60,763 bases of DNA from an uncultured Muribaculaceae bacterium (lineage in GTDB: Bacteria > Bacteroidota > Bacteroidia > Bacteroidales > Muribaculaceae). A program made the translations under genes and the position numbers. The DNA lies in the NCBI GenBank assembly GCA_910584905.1, contig CAJUCQ010000080.1:1-60763 (forward strand), in the 5' to 3' direction. The notes under the pieces were generated by a model. The model made no database searches. It worked only from the letters and a program-made list of their open reading frames with translations, and was not told the DNA's origin. This document shows, one piece after another, positions 41,516 to 50,891 of this stretch; the stretch's first letter is position 1, and each line of letters begins with the position of its first letter.

Positions 41516-42859
41516 ATGGATAAACGACTCGTAGTCCTCGGCGCGGGCGAAAGCGGCACCGGCGCCGCAATCCTCGCCAAAGACCTCGGGATGGACGTGT
41601 TCCTGAGCGACAGCGCGACCATCCCCCAACACTACCGCGACATCCTCGAGGCCGAAGGCATCCCCTACGAAGAAGGCGGCCACACCCCGGAGCGCATTCT
41701 CAATGCCGACGAAATCGTCAAAAGCCCCGGCATCCCGCTCACGGCGCCGATAGTGGCCGCGGCCACCGACAAGCACATCCCCGTGGTGAGCGAAATCGAA
41801 TTTGCCGGGCGCTACGCCGGCGACGCCAAGATGGTGTGCATAACCGGCAGCAACGGCAAGACCACGACAACGCTCCTCACCTACCACATCCTGCGCGAAG
41901 CCGGACTTGACGTCGGGCTGGCCGGCAACGTGGGCTACAGCCTCGCTTATCAGGTGGCCCGCGAGCCGCATGAGGTATATGTAATCGAGCTGAGCAGCTT
42001 CCAGCTCGATAACATGTACGACTTCAAGGCCAATATCGCCGTGATTATGAACATCACGCCCGACCATCTCGACCGCTACGACCACAAGATGGAGAACTAC
42101 GTCCGGGCCAAGTTCCGCATCCTGCGCAACATGACGCCCTCCGACGCCTTCATCTACTGGAAAGACGACCCCGTCATCAATGCTCAGCTTGAAAAAATCA
42201 CCGTCGAGGCCCGCATGTTCCCCTTCGCCGAAAAGCTCGAAGAAGACAGCGCGGCTTATGTCGACGCCGAGAACAACCTCATCCTCAACACCCCCGGCGA
42301 GCATCTTGAGATGCCGCGCGCCGACCTCGCGCTCCACGGCCTTCACAACCTCTACAACTCAATGGCCTCGGGGCTGAGCGCCTCGCTCCTGCATATCCGC
42401 AAGGATACAATCCGCAAAGCACTCAGCGACTTCGAGCCAGTCGAACACCGCCTCGAACCCGTTGCCACCATCGACGGCGTGCGCTGGATCAACGACTCCA
42501 AGGCCACCAACGTCAACTCCTGCTACTACGCACTTGAGGCCATGACAGGTCCGACGGTGCTGATCCTCGGAGGGAAAGACAAAGGCAACGACTACTCGGA
42601 GATTCTCCCCCTCGTGCGCAAACGCGTGAAAGCCATTGTGGCGATGGGCGTCGACAACCGTAAAATCACCGACTTCTTCAGCGGAGAAGTGGCTCGGATT
42701 GCCGACACGCACACGCTCGACGAGGCCGTTGCGGCGGCGCGCAGCTTCGCCGCCGAGGGCGACACCGTGCTCCTCTCGCCCTGCTGCGCGAGCTTCGACC
42801 TCTTCACAAGCTACGAAGACCGCGGCCGCCGCTTCAAGCAGGCCGTAAAAAACCTTTAA
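41516..42859 (+). CDS. murD: UDP-MurNAc-L-alanine:D-glutamate ligase
   Basis: The 447-residue Mur ligase has an N-terminal Rossmann-like domain (LVVLGAGESGTGAAILA), the ATP loop ITGSNGKTTTTLLTYH (about 109-124) and VIELSSFQLDNM (about 157-168). The C-terminal domain has WINDSKATNVNS (about 325-336). It adds D-Glu to UDP-MurNAc-L-Ala. It follows mraY by 30 bp in the standard cluster order. Confidence 0.95.
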   Translation: MDKRLVVLGAGESGTGAAILAKDLGMDVFLSDSATIPQHYRDILEAEGIPYEEGGHTPERILNADEIVKSPGIPLTAPIVAAATDKHIPVVSEIEFAGRYAGDAKMVCITGSNGKTTTTLLTYHILREAGLDVGLAGNVGYSLAYQVAREPHEVYVIELSSFQLDNMYDFKANIAVIMNITPDHLDRYDHKMENYVRAKFRILRNMTPSDAFIYWKDDPVINAQLEKITVEARMFPFAEKLEEDSAAYVDAENNLILNTPGEHLEMPRADLALHGLHNLYNSMASGLSASLLHIRKDTIRKALSDFEPVEHRLEPVATIDGVRWINDSKATNVNSCYYALEAMTGPTVLILGGKDKGNDYSEILPLVRKRVKAIVAMGVDNRKITDFFSGEVARIADTHTLDEAVAAARSFAAEGDTVLLSPCCASFDLFTSYEDRGRRFKQAVKNL

Positions 42860-42896
42860 CCCCTTTATCAACTCATTCAACCCGTCAACGAAAACC

Positions 42897-44249
42897 ATGA
42901 ACGACACAGCCACCATCCTCCCCGATCCCGCGCAGGGACGCAGTCCGGCCGAAGACGTCAGAAAACTGACCTCCAAAATCCGCACCGACAAACACATCTG
43001 GGGCATCTACATCTTCATCGTGCTCATTTCCGTCGTGGAACTCTTCTCGGCCTCGATTCAGGAAGTGAACCACGAGGACATCTACGGCCCGGTCAAACGC
43101 CACGTGATGTTTCTCGGCGGCGGCCTCGTGCTCATGCTCGCGCTCCAGTTTTTCCACTACCGGCGCATCTATGCCGCGATTCCGTTCTACGTAGCGCTGA
43201 GCTTCCTCGCCATGCTCTACGTGCAGTTTGCCGGAACTAAAATCAACGGCGCCGAACGCGCCATCGACCTCGGCTTCGCCACGGTACTGCCGGCGGAGTT
43301 TCTCAAGCTTGCGGCCGCCCTCGGCGTGGCATGGATTCTCGGACGCTCGAAGCTCCGCAACGGCGGGCGCGTGTCGTGGCAGGGATTCGTGTGGTGCACT
43401 GTGTTCATCGGCGCCTGTTGCGGCATCCTCATTCTTCAGGGCCTGAGCAATGCCCTTCTCGTAGGCATCATCGGGCTGTCGATGATGCTCGTCGGGGGCG
43501 TGGAGTGGAAACACTTCGGCATCGGAGCCGGACTGATGTGTCTCATAGGCATCTGCTTCATCGGATACATGACCCGCGAGCAACCCGACGAGCCGCTCAC
43601 GGCGCAGGAAATGCGCGTCTATGAGCTGAACAAGCAAAACCCCGACAGCGTCCGCGCCGGCATCGCCCGCGGCAAGACATGGAAGGCCCGCATCGACCGC
43701 TTCTTCGCCAAGAACAAACATCTCGCGAAGATAACGGACGACAACAAACAGGAGCAGATGAGCTTCATCGCCCAAGCCCACGGCGGACTCTTCGGCGTCG
43801 GTGTGGGCAACTCTCGCGAAAACGCGCGCCTGCCTCTCGCATTCTCCGATTATATCTTTGCCATCATCGTCGAAGAACTCGGGCTTTTCGTGGGGCTTCT
43901 GCTTCTGCTGAGCTATCTCTGGCTGCTCGGGCGCGCGGCCCATCTGACGATGAACTTCCGCCAGACGTTACCCGGCATCATGGTCATCGGATGCGCCTTT
44001 GTCATCGTGTTTCAGGCGCTCTACCACATGGCTATCGTCACCGGAGCGGCGCCCGTGTCGGGTCAGCCCCTGCCGCTCATCTCCAAGGGTGGCACGTGCG
44101 TTCTGTCCACGTCGCTGGCCCTCGGCGTGATGCTCAGCGTAAGCCGCCACGCGGCCCGCTACAACGATTCCGTGGCCGTGCGCCAGGAGCTGTCCGTCCT
44201 CCCCGAGAAGCTCCAGAGCACCAATCCGCTTCTCCGCAAGGAGAGCTGA
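42897..44249 (+). CDS. ftsW: SEDS-family peptidoglycan glycosyltransferase FtsW
   Basis: The 450-residue protein has about ten transmembrane helices. Near the C-terminus it has GAAPVSGQPLPLISKGGTC, the SEDS signature of FtsW/RodA (usually PxTGxxLPFxSxGGS). A loop of about 75 mostly hydrophilic residues (about 225-300, rich in Lys, Asn and Asp) lies mid-protein. It polymerises lipid II at the septum with FtsI. Position between murD and murG identifies it as FtsW rather than RodA. Confidence 0.92.
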   Translation: MNDTATILPDPAQGRSPAEDVRKLTSKIRTDKHIWGIYIFIVLISVVELFSASIQEVNHEDIYGPVKRHVMFLGGGLVLMLALQFFHYRRIYAAIPFYVALSFLAMLYVQFAGTKINGAERAIDLGFATVLPAEFLKLAAALGVAWILGRSKLRNGGRVSWQGFVWCTVFIGACCGILILQGLSNALLVGIIGLSMMLVGGVEWKHFGIGAGLMCLIGICFIGYMTREQPDEPLTAQEMRVYELNKQNPDSVRAGIARGKTWKARIDRFFAKNKHLAKITDDNKQEQMSFIAQAHGGLFGVGVGNSRENARLPLAFSDYIFAIIVEELGLFVGLLLLLSYLWLLGRAAHLTMNFRQTLPGIMVIGCAFVIVFQALYHMAIVTGAAPVSGQPLPLISKGGTCVLSTSLALGVMLSVSRHAARYNDSVAVRQELSVLPEKLQSTNPLLRKES

Positions 44250-44292
44250 ACCCCGCATTCAGTCAAACCCGCCAACAACAGCATAGCAAACA

Positions 44293-45387
44293 GTGAAAGT
44301 ACTCATCAGCGGAGGTGGCACCGGCGGCCACATCTTCCCCGCACTCTCAATCGCAGCGGCCATCCGTCGCCGTCACCCCGATGCCGAAATCCTCTTCGTC
44401 GGAGCCGAAGGGCGCATGGAGATGGAGCGTGTGCCCGCCGCAGGCTACCGCATCACGGGTCTTCCGGTGAGCGGCTTCGACCGCAAACACCTTTGGCGCA
44501 ACGTGCGCGTGGCATGGCGTCTGTTCAAAAGCATGCGTATGGCCCGCCGCCTCGTCCGCGAATTTCGTCCGGACATCGCCGTCGGGGTGGGGGGCTACGC
44601 CAGCGGCCCCACTCTCAAGGCCGCCCAGCGAGCCGGAGTGCCGACGCTACTTCAGGAACAGAACTCCTATCCCGGCGTCACCAACAAGATGCTCGCCGCA
44701 GGCGCAGGCCGGATATGCGTGGCCTATCCGGGACTCGACCGCTTCTTCCCGGCTGAAAAAATAGTTCTTACCGGCAATCCCGTGCGGGCCGGACTCCTCG
44801 ACTGCGCCCTCAGCGCCGAAGAGGCAAAAAAGCGGCTTGGCTTCGATTCTTCGCGTCCCCTGCTGCTCGTTGTAGGCGGCAGCCTCGGCGCCCGCACCGT
44901 GAATCAGGCCATCATCGACAATGCCCTCGACGGCTCCGTGGCCGCCGGCGGCTTCCAGTTGCTGTGGCAGACCGGCAAAAGCGACGGCGCGCGGTGCGAG
45001 GCCGTAATGGAGGCGAAAAAGCCCGCCGACGTCCGCGCCACGATGTTCATATCGGATATGGACGTGGCCTACCGCGCGGCCGACCTCGTCGTGGCCCGCG
45101 CCGGAGCCGGTACAATCAGCGAGCTCCAGTTGCTGGGCCTGCCGACAATCCTCGTGCCTTCTCCCAACGTGGCCGAAGACCACCAGCGCAAGAACGCCGA
45201 AGCCCTCGTGAGCAAAGACGCCGCCTCGATGGTGCTCGACAAAGATGCTCCCGAGCGGCTGTGGCCGGAAGTGGAGAGGCTCATGGCCGACGCCGACGCC
45301 CGCGCCGCTCTCGCAGGCAATATCCGCAAAATGGCTCTCGAAAACAGCGACGAGCGCATTGTCGACGAAATTGACCGACTCGTATAA
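44293..45387 (+). CDS. murG: UDP-GlcNAc:lipid I N-acetylglucosaminyltransferase
   Basis: Translation starts at GTG 44293. The 364-residue protein has the N-terminal G loop ISGGGTGGHIFPALSIA (about 5-21), a second loop VGVGGYASGPTLKAA (about 97-111), and in the C-terminal half VVGGSLGARTVN and RAGAGTISELQLLGLPTILVP. MurG makes lipid II at the cytoplasmic face of the membrane. The order ftsW-murG-murC is conserved. Confidence 0.95.
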   Translation: MKVLISGGGTGGHIFPALSIAAAIRRRHPDAEILFVGAEGRMEMERVPAAGYRITGLPVSGFDRKHLWRNVRVAWRLFKSMRMARRLVREFRPDIAVGVGGYASGPTLKAAQRAGVPTLLQEQNSYPGVTNKMLAAGAGRICVAYPGLDRFFPAEKIVLTGNPVRAGLLDCALSAEEAKKRLGFDSSRPLLLVVGGSLGARTVNQAIIDNALDGSVAAGGFQLLWQTGKSDGARCEAVMEAKKPADVRATMFISDMDVAYRAADLVVARAGAGTISELQLLGLPTILVPSPNVAEDHQRKNAEALVSKDAASMVLDKDAPERLWPEVERLMADADARAALAGNIRKMALENSDERIVDEIDRLV

Positions 45388-45435
45388 CGCACCCGCAAGA
45401 CACAGCGCCGCCGCATGCGGCGCGAAAAACAGAAT

Positions 45436-46821
45436 ATGGAAATCAAGAACATCCGCAACGTATATTTCGCAGGGGCCGGCGGCATCGGCATGGCGGCCCT
45501 CGAACGCTATTTTTTATCGCTCGGGAAGGCCGTGGCAGGTTATGACCGCACGCCTTCGGCCCTGACTCGCGAGCTTGAAAAGGAAGGTGTCGCCATTGTC
45601 TACGACGACATCCCCGAGAGCATTCCCGAAGCATTCCGCTCGCCGTCGGATACCCTCATGGTGTATACTCCCGCCATCCCTGCCGACAACCGCATCCTCG
45701 GCTTTTTCCGAGAGAGGGGCTTTGAACCGGCCAAGCGCTCGGCCGTGCTCGGGGCAATCACCCGCGACAGCAAGGGACTTTGCTTCGCCGGAACGCACGG
45801 CAAAACGACGACCTCGTCAATGGCCGCGCACATTCTTCACAGCGGCGACACGGGCTGCAACGCCTTCCTCGGCGGCATCCTTGCCGGTTACAACAGCAAT
45901 CTTATTCTGAGCGCGACGTCGCCCTTCTGCGTCATCGAAGCCGACGAATACGACCGCTCGTTCCACACGCTGAACCCGTATGTGGCCGTAATCAACGCCA
46001 CCGACCCGGACCATCTCGACATCTACGGGACGGAAGAGGCATATCTCGAAAGCTTCGCCCACTTCACGGAGCTTATCCGCCCCGGGGGCTACCTCCTTCT
46101 GCACACGGGCATGAAGCTCGTGCCTCGTCCGGGCAAAGACGTGAAAACCTACACCTTCTCGCGCACTGAAGGCGACTTCCACGCCGCCAATATCCGCTAC
46201 GGCGAGGGGCGCATTACCTTTGACTTCGTGCATCCCGGCGGCATAATCACCGACATCGACCTCGGCGTGCCTGTCGACATCAACATCGACAACGCCATCG
46301 CCGCCCTCGGGGCCGTGTGGCTCACGGGCACGCTCACTCCCGAACTCGCACGGCGTGCTATGGCGAGCTACCCGGGCGTCGAACGCCGCTTCCAGTTCCA
46401 TCTCCGACCTGAAAAATCCGGCGACCGGGCCATCATCGACGACTACGCCCACCACCCCGACGAACTTCGCAACTCGATAGCCTCGGTGCGCAAGCTCTTT
46501 CCCGGGCGGAAGCTCACTGTGGCATTCCAGCCTCACCTGTATTCGCGCACACGCGACTTCGCGCCGCAGTTTGCCGAGGCCCTTTCGGCCGCAGACTCCG
46601 TAATCCTCGTGGACTTGTATCCGGCGCGCGAAGAGCCTATCCCGGGAATCAGCTCCAAAACAATATTCGACCTCGTGAAAAACGAGGACAAGGAGATGAT
46701 TTCCAAAGAGAATTTTGTAGATACGCTAAAAAAGCGTAACTTTGACATTCTTTTAACAGCCGGCGCCGGCGACCTCAACCAATACACGGCGGCCCTTGCC
46801 CGGGCAATCGGAAAAGAGTGA
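45436..46821 (+). CDS. murC: UDP-MurNAc:L-alanine ligase
   Basis: The start MEIKNIRNVYFAGAGGIGM at 45436 is preferred to the ATG at 45415 because it begins just before the Rossmann motif. About 461 residues follow, with the ATP loop GTHGKTTTSSMAAH (about 117-130), IEADEYDRSF (about 171-180) and the DDYAHHPDE motif (about 335-343). It adds the first L-Ala to UDP-MurNAc. Confidence 0.95.
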   Translation: MEIKNIRNVYFAGAGGIGMAALERYFLSLGKAVAGYDRTPSALTRELEKEGVAIVYDDIPESIPEAFRSPSDTLMVYTPAIPADNRILGFFRERGFEPAKRSAVLGAITRDSKGLCFAGTHGKTTTSSMAAHILHSGDTGCNAFLGGILAGYNSNLILSATSPFCVIEADEYDRSFHTLNPYVAVINATDPDHLDIYGTEEAYLESFAHFTELIRPGGYLLLHTGMKLVPRPGKDVKTYTFSRTEGDFHAANIRYGEGRITFDFVHPGGIITDIDLGVPVDINIDNAIAALGAVWLTGTLTPELARRAMASYPGVERRFQFHLRPEKSGDRAIIDDYAHHPDELRNSIASVRKLFPGRKLTVAFQPHLYSRTRDFAPQFAEALSAADSVILVDLYPAREEPIPGISSKTIFDLVKNEDKEMISKENFVDTLKKRNFDILLTAGAGDLNQYTAALARAIGKE

Positions 46822-46844
46822 AAGCGCCGGAAGCCGAATAAGTC

Positions 46845-47771
46845 ATGATCAGCAGAAATTCCATAATGATGTGTGTGCTGGCGGCAGTCATGCTTGCCTA
46901 CCTCTGTTTTGCCATGATGATTACGGCTGACTCGGCTTCGCGCGACAATCTGCGTCCCGGAATAGACGTAAGCGTCAGCGACACGCTCATGACCAACTTC
47001 ATCACTCCGGCCGACATCATCCGAGAATGCGGTCTTGACCCCGACACGCTTGGGCGCTGCCGCATCGGAGATTTCGGGCTTGACGCCCTCGAAAAGCGTC
47101 TGAGCTCATCGGACAAGGTAGAGAGCGTCAACGCATGGATCAGCACCACGGGCAAGGTGCACGTCGACGTTGTGCCGATGACTCCCGTGGCGCGGATATT
47201 CGAGAAGGGCTCGCGCTCGTACTATATCAATTCGCAGGGCAAACGCATCTCCGCCGACCCTCGCTATCACCTCGACGTGCCGGTGGTGCTCGGGGACTTT
47301 GACAGTGTGTATCCGGCCACGCGCCTTCTTCCGCTTCTTGACCATATCGCCCGTCGCCCCGACCTCTCGGCTCTTGTGTCGACGCTGGTACAGCAGCCGG
47401 GCGGCAATATCATCATCGTGCCCTCGATAGTGGGCCACGTCATCAACTTCGGCGACACGGCCGACGTCGACGACAAATTCAGGCGTCTGCGCTCGTTCTA
47501 TCTTCAGGTTGTGCCTCATCGCGGCTGGGAGATGTACGACACGATTGCCGTGAAATGGCGCGGGCGGGTTGTGGCCACAAAGCGCAAAGGGCGTCTCGCT
47601 CCAACGGCGCTCGCCACCGTGTTTGAAGACTCGCTGGTCTACAACGAATTCGACGACGTCGAGACCATGACCGACCCGACGACCGTCGCCGACGGCCTCG
47701 CCGACGAAGAAAAAATCCTTCCACAGCTCCCGGCCCCTTCTCCGGCGACGAAGCCCGGACCGGGCCGATAA
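46845..47771 (+). CDS. ftsQ: Cell division protein FtsQ (POTRA-type)
   Basis: The 308-residue protein has a short cytoplasmic N-terminus, one transmembrane helix (about 8-26, MMCVLAAVMLAYLCFAMMI) and a periplasmic part including a POTRA-like region (about 50-120) and a beta domain with PVARIFEKGSRSYYINSQGKR split over residues 107-127. Similarity is typical of divergent Bacteroidetes FtsQ. Position between murC and ftsA supports the call. It links FtsL and other divisome proteins. Confidence 0.88.
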   Translation: MISRNSIMMCVLAAVMLAYLCFAMMITADSASRDNLRPGIDVSVSDTLMTNFITPADIIRECGLDPDTLGRCRIGDFGLDALEKRLSSSDKVESVNAWISTTGKVHVDVVPMTPVARIFEKGSRSYYINSQGKRISADPRYHLDVPVVLGDFDSVYPATRLLPLLDHIARRPDLSALVSTLVQQPGGNIIIVPSIVGHVINFGDTADVDDKFRRLRSFYLQVVPHRGWEMYDTIAVKWRGRVVATKRKGRLAPTALATVFEDSLVYNEFDDVETMTDPTTVADGLADEEKILPQLPAPSPATKPGPGR

Positions 47772-47831
47772 CCCCCTCCACAAGCATATCTCCCCTCTAC
47801 AACAATCTCTCATACTCCCCCCAATAACAAC

Positions 47832-49481
47832 ATGGAACCCCGCAGCATAGTAGCAATCGAAATTTCCTCCTCCAAAATCAAAGGAGGAGTGGCCACGGTC
47901 GACGCCTCCGGAGTGCTCACCGTTCTGGCCGTAGAAGAAATCAAGGCCCTGAACAATGTGCGCTACGGACGCATTCAGAATGTGCAGGAGGTCTCGTCAG
48001 GCGTTAACGAAATAATCCGTAAGCTTGAAAACAACCCCGCCGTGGCTCCGAACAAGATTGTCGGCGTTGTGGTGCCTGTGGGCGGCCGCTCGCTGGGGTC
48101 CATTCCGGCCACCGGGACGCTCAACTTCCCGGGCGACATGGAGATACTGGCCGACACGGTCAACCGCCTCAAACAGGAGGCCATGAAGGATGTCATCACG
48201 CCCAAGGCCATCGAAGCCGTGCTTCCGCGGACGTTCTATGTCAACAACGTTGCCGTGGCGAAGCCTGTCGGAAACTACGGCCAAAAATTCCGCGGCGATT
48301 TCGTGCTCATAGCCATCGCGCCGGAGACGCGCCGTAATCTCGAGCGCGTGAAATTCGAAAGCATCACCGGCGACCGTATATTCCACCGTCTGCGCGCCAC
48401 GGCTATCGCGGACCTTGTCCTGACCGACACGGAACGCCAGCTCGGGTGTGCGCTCATTGACTTCGGCGCCGAGACGGTGACGGTGTCTGTCTACAAAGAC
48501 GGGGCGCTCTGCTATCTCTCGACGCTTCCCGTGGGGTCGCGCACGATTACCCGCGACCTCATGAACGGGCTGAGCCTCACCGAGGAGCGGGCCGAGGAGT
48601 TCAAGACCTCTATCGGCAACGCCGCCCTCCCCGAGAGCGGAAGCGCCGCATCCGACGCCACGGCTGTGGAGGTGAATAATTTCGTTCAGGCGCGCGCAGG
48701 CGAAATCGCCGCCAACATCGTGCACCAGATTCTGCAAAGCGGATATAAGGCCAACGAGCTTGCCGCGGGCATAGTCCTAACGGGCGGCGGCGCGCGCCTG
48801 CGCAACTTCGACAACGTGCTCGGAGCGCAAAGCAAAATGAGTGTTCGCGCGGCCAGCATCCCGCCTGTGGTCGAATTTCATTCGAGCTTCGACCGCACCG
48901 GCGACAACATCGATATCGTGGCCCTGCTCTGGGCCGGAGCGCGCTCGCCCAAGGTTGTCGACTGCCTGTACACGCCTCCGCAATCGACCATAATCTTCCA
49001 CGAGCCGGAGCCCGAACCCGAGTACCACACGCCGACGGCTCCCGCGGCACCCGAGCGTTTGCCTCAGCCCCGCGACCCGGAACCCGAAGCCGAGGTCGAC
49101 GATGAGCCCGAGGCCAAAGAAAACCGCCACGGCGGCAGATTCGGCTCAATCTTCGGGCGCCGCAAAAACAAGGAGCGCGAAATCGAGGATGAGGACGTGC
49201 TCACCGACGACCCCGACGAGCCGGAAAGCATCGAAGAGCACAACGAAGCTCCGAAGGGCTACGACCGCGTAGGCGATTATATCGAAGAGCCTGATCCCAA
49301 CCCCGCACCGTCGGAGGATCCCTTCGAGGACGACCCCGGCGAAAAAACGACGAAGAAGCGCAACCCCTTCGCAGGGATAGGCACAAGTCTCGACAACCTC
49401 ACGCGCAAAATCGGCGATTTCCTCCGCATGCCCGACGAGCCCGACGACACGGACTTCCGCCCTCCATTCAACGAAGAATGA
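47832..49481 (+). CDS. ftsA: Cell division protein FtsA with long acidic C-terminal extension
   Basis: The actin-like core (about 1-390) starts IVAIEISSSKIKGGVATV (phosphate 1 loop) and has CALIDFGAETVTVSVYKDG (about 214-232) and GIVLTGGGARLRNF (about 313-326). Residues about 395-530 form a Pro/Glu/Asp-rich low-complexity linker, followed by a conserved-looking tail (NPFAGIGTSLDNLTRKIGDF) likely to contain the membrane-binding amphipathic helix. At 549 residues it is over 100 longer than E. coli FtsA. It tethers FtsZ to the membrane. Confidence 0.93.
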   Translation: MEPRSIVAIEISSSKIKGGVATVDASGVLTVLAVEEIKALNNVRYGRIQNVQEVSSGVNEIIRKLENNPAVAPNKIVGVVVPVGGRSLGSIPATGTLNFPGDMEILADTVNRLKQEAMKDVITPKAIEAVLPRTFYVNNVAVAKPVGNYGQKFRGDFVLIAIAPETRRNLERVKFESITGDRIFHRLRATAIADLVLTDTERQLGCALIDFGAETVTVSVYKDGALCYLSTLPVGSRTITRDLMNGLSLTEERAEEFKTSIGNAALPESGSAASDATAVEVNNFVQARAGEIAANIVHQILQSGYKANELAAGIVLTGGGARLRNFDNVLGAQSKMSVRAASIPPVVEFHSSFDRTGDNIDIVALLWAGARSPKVVDCLYTPPQSTIIFHEPEPEPEYHTPTAPAAPERLPQPRDPEPEAEVDDEPEAKENRHGGRFGSIFGRRKNKEREIEDEDVLTDDPDEPESIEEHNEAPKGYDRVGDYIEEPDPNPAPSEDPFEDDPGEKTTKKRNPFAGIGTSLDNLTRKIGDFLRMPDEPDDTDFRPPFNEE

Positions 49482-49541
49482 TCAGGGGCGCCCCGGCGGC
49501 GCACAGATTTTTGAACCACAAGCACTCTCATCCCTCATCAT

Positions 49542-50891
49542 ATGGACAACGAACATCTCCAGAAATATCAGAACAGCACTCCGGCCGGAGGGCCCAAGCA
49601 CCACGACCACCTTATACTCGTGGTCGGCGTTGGCGGCGGCGGCTCGAACGCTGTTAACCACATGTACTCGCAGAATGTCGATGACATCCAGTTTGTCGTA
49701 GCCAACACCGACATGCAGGCGCTTGAAATGTCGCCGGTGCCCACAAAGTTGCTACTCGGCCCCGAGACCACGGAGGGCCTCGGAGCCGGCGGCAAGCCTG
49801 AAGTGGCGAAAGCCGCCGCCGAGGAGAGCATCGAAGACATCCGGGAACTGCTTACGCCCAAGCCCAATATGGTATTCGTCACCGCAGGCATGGGTGGCGG
49901 CACGGGCACGGGAGCGTCGCCCGTAGTGGCCCGCACGGCCAAGGAACGCGGCATCCTCACAGTGGGCATCGTGACGATTCCTTTCTTCTTCGAAGGGATG
50001 CCCAAAATCCGCATGGCCCTCCGCGGCGCCGAGGAGCTGGGCCGGTATGTCGACGCGCTGCTGGTAATCAACAACGACCGTCTGGCGGAAATATACCCGG
50101 ACCTCGAGTTCAGCCTCGCCTTCGCCAAGGCGGACGATATTCTGACGGTTGCGGCGCGGTCGATTTCCGAAATCATCACCACGCCCATCATGATCAACCT
50201 CGATATGCGCGACGTCGACACGACGCTCCGCGACGGGGTCACGGCCCTCATTTCGGTGGGCTACGGCGAGGGTGAACACCGCATGACAAAGGCCATTCAG
50301 AACGCCCTTCGCTCGCCGCTGATGCGCGACTTCGACGTGTACTCGTCAAAACGTCTTCTTTTCGCCTTCTATTTCTCGCGGAATATCGACCCGCCATATA
50401 CGGCTGCGGAGAGCAACGAAATCACGCAGTTTATCCGCGATATGAACCTTGAGGTGAACGTAATCTGGGGTTACGGCTTCGACGACTCGCTCGAAAATCA
50501 GGTTAAGTTCACGCTCCTCGCCGCCGGATTCGACATCACCGTCAACGGCACGGCCGACCTCAAGGGCGGCGAAAAGGCGCAGGTGATTCAGGGTGCCAAA
50601 GCCCCGGAGCTGACTCAGGGCGACGTTGACCTGACGGAAAAGGTGATTCAGAACTACGGCACCGAGAAGCTCGACGAACTGCGGCGCAAAAAGGAGACCG
50701 AAAACTACATAATCCTCGAAGCCGAACAGCTTGACAGCGACGAAGCCATCGAGGCAATGGAGCGGACGCCTGCCTTCCTTCGCGGAAAACGCACTGCCGC
50801 GGCCGTCAAGACAGCCTCCAGCGGCCCGGCAACACAGTCCGAACAGCCCAAGAAACCGAATGTGATTCCGTTCTCGCTCGACGACCGATGA
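49542..50891 (+). CDS. ftsZ: Cell division GTPase FtsZ
   Basis: The 449-residue protein has the tubulin-like GTP-binding domain (VGVGGGGSNAVNHM, about 29-42; the signature GMGGGTGTGASPV, about 117-129) and the T7 region (about 205-225, ITTPIMINLDMRDVDT). A C-terminal linker leads to the conserved FtsA-binding tail ending KPNVIPFSLDDR. It polymerises into the Z-ring. It follows ftsA by 60 bp, and its stop overlaps the sirtuin start by 4 bp. Confidence 0.97.
   Translation: MDNEHLQKYQNSTPAGGPKHHDHLILVVGVGGGGSNAVNHMYSQNVDDIQFVVANTDMQALEMSPVPTKLLLGPETTEGLGAGGKPEVAKAAAEESIEDIRELLTPKPNMVFVTAGMGGGTGTGASPVVARTAKERGILTVGIVTIPFFFEGMPKIRMALRGAEELGRYVDALLVINNDRLAEIYPDLEFSLAFAKADDILTVAARSISEIITTPIMINLDMRDVDTTLRDGVTALISVGYGEGEHRMTKAIQNALRSPLMRDFDVYSSKRLLFAFYFSRNIDPPYTAAESNEITQFIRDMNLEVNVIWGYGFDDSLENQVKFTLLAAGFDITVNGTADLKGGEKAQVIQGAKAPELTQGDVDLTEKVIQNYGTEKLDELRRKKETENYIILEAEQLDSDEAIEAMERTPAFLRGKRTAAAVKTASSGPATQSEQPKKPNVIPFSLDDR

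Noticed and set aside
40232..42346. A 704-codon minus-strand open frame across mraY and murD
   Set aside because: It is antisense to two clear Mur-pathway genes and shows His/Asp/Val-rich shadow composition without domains.
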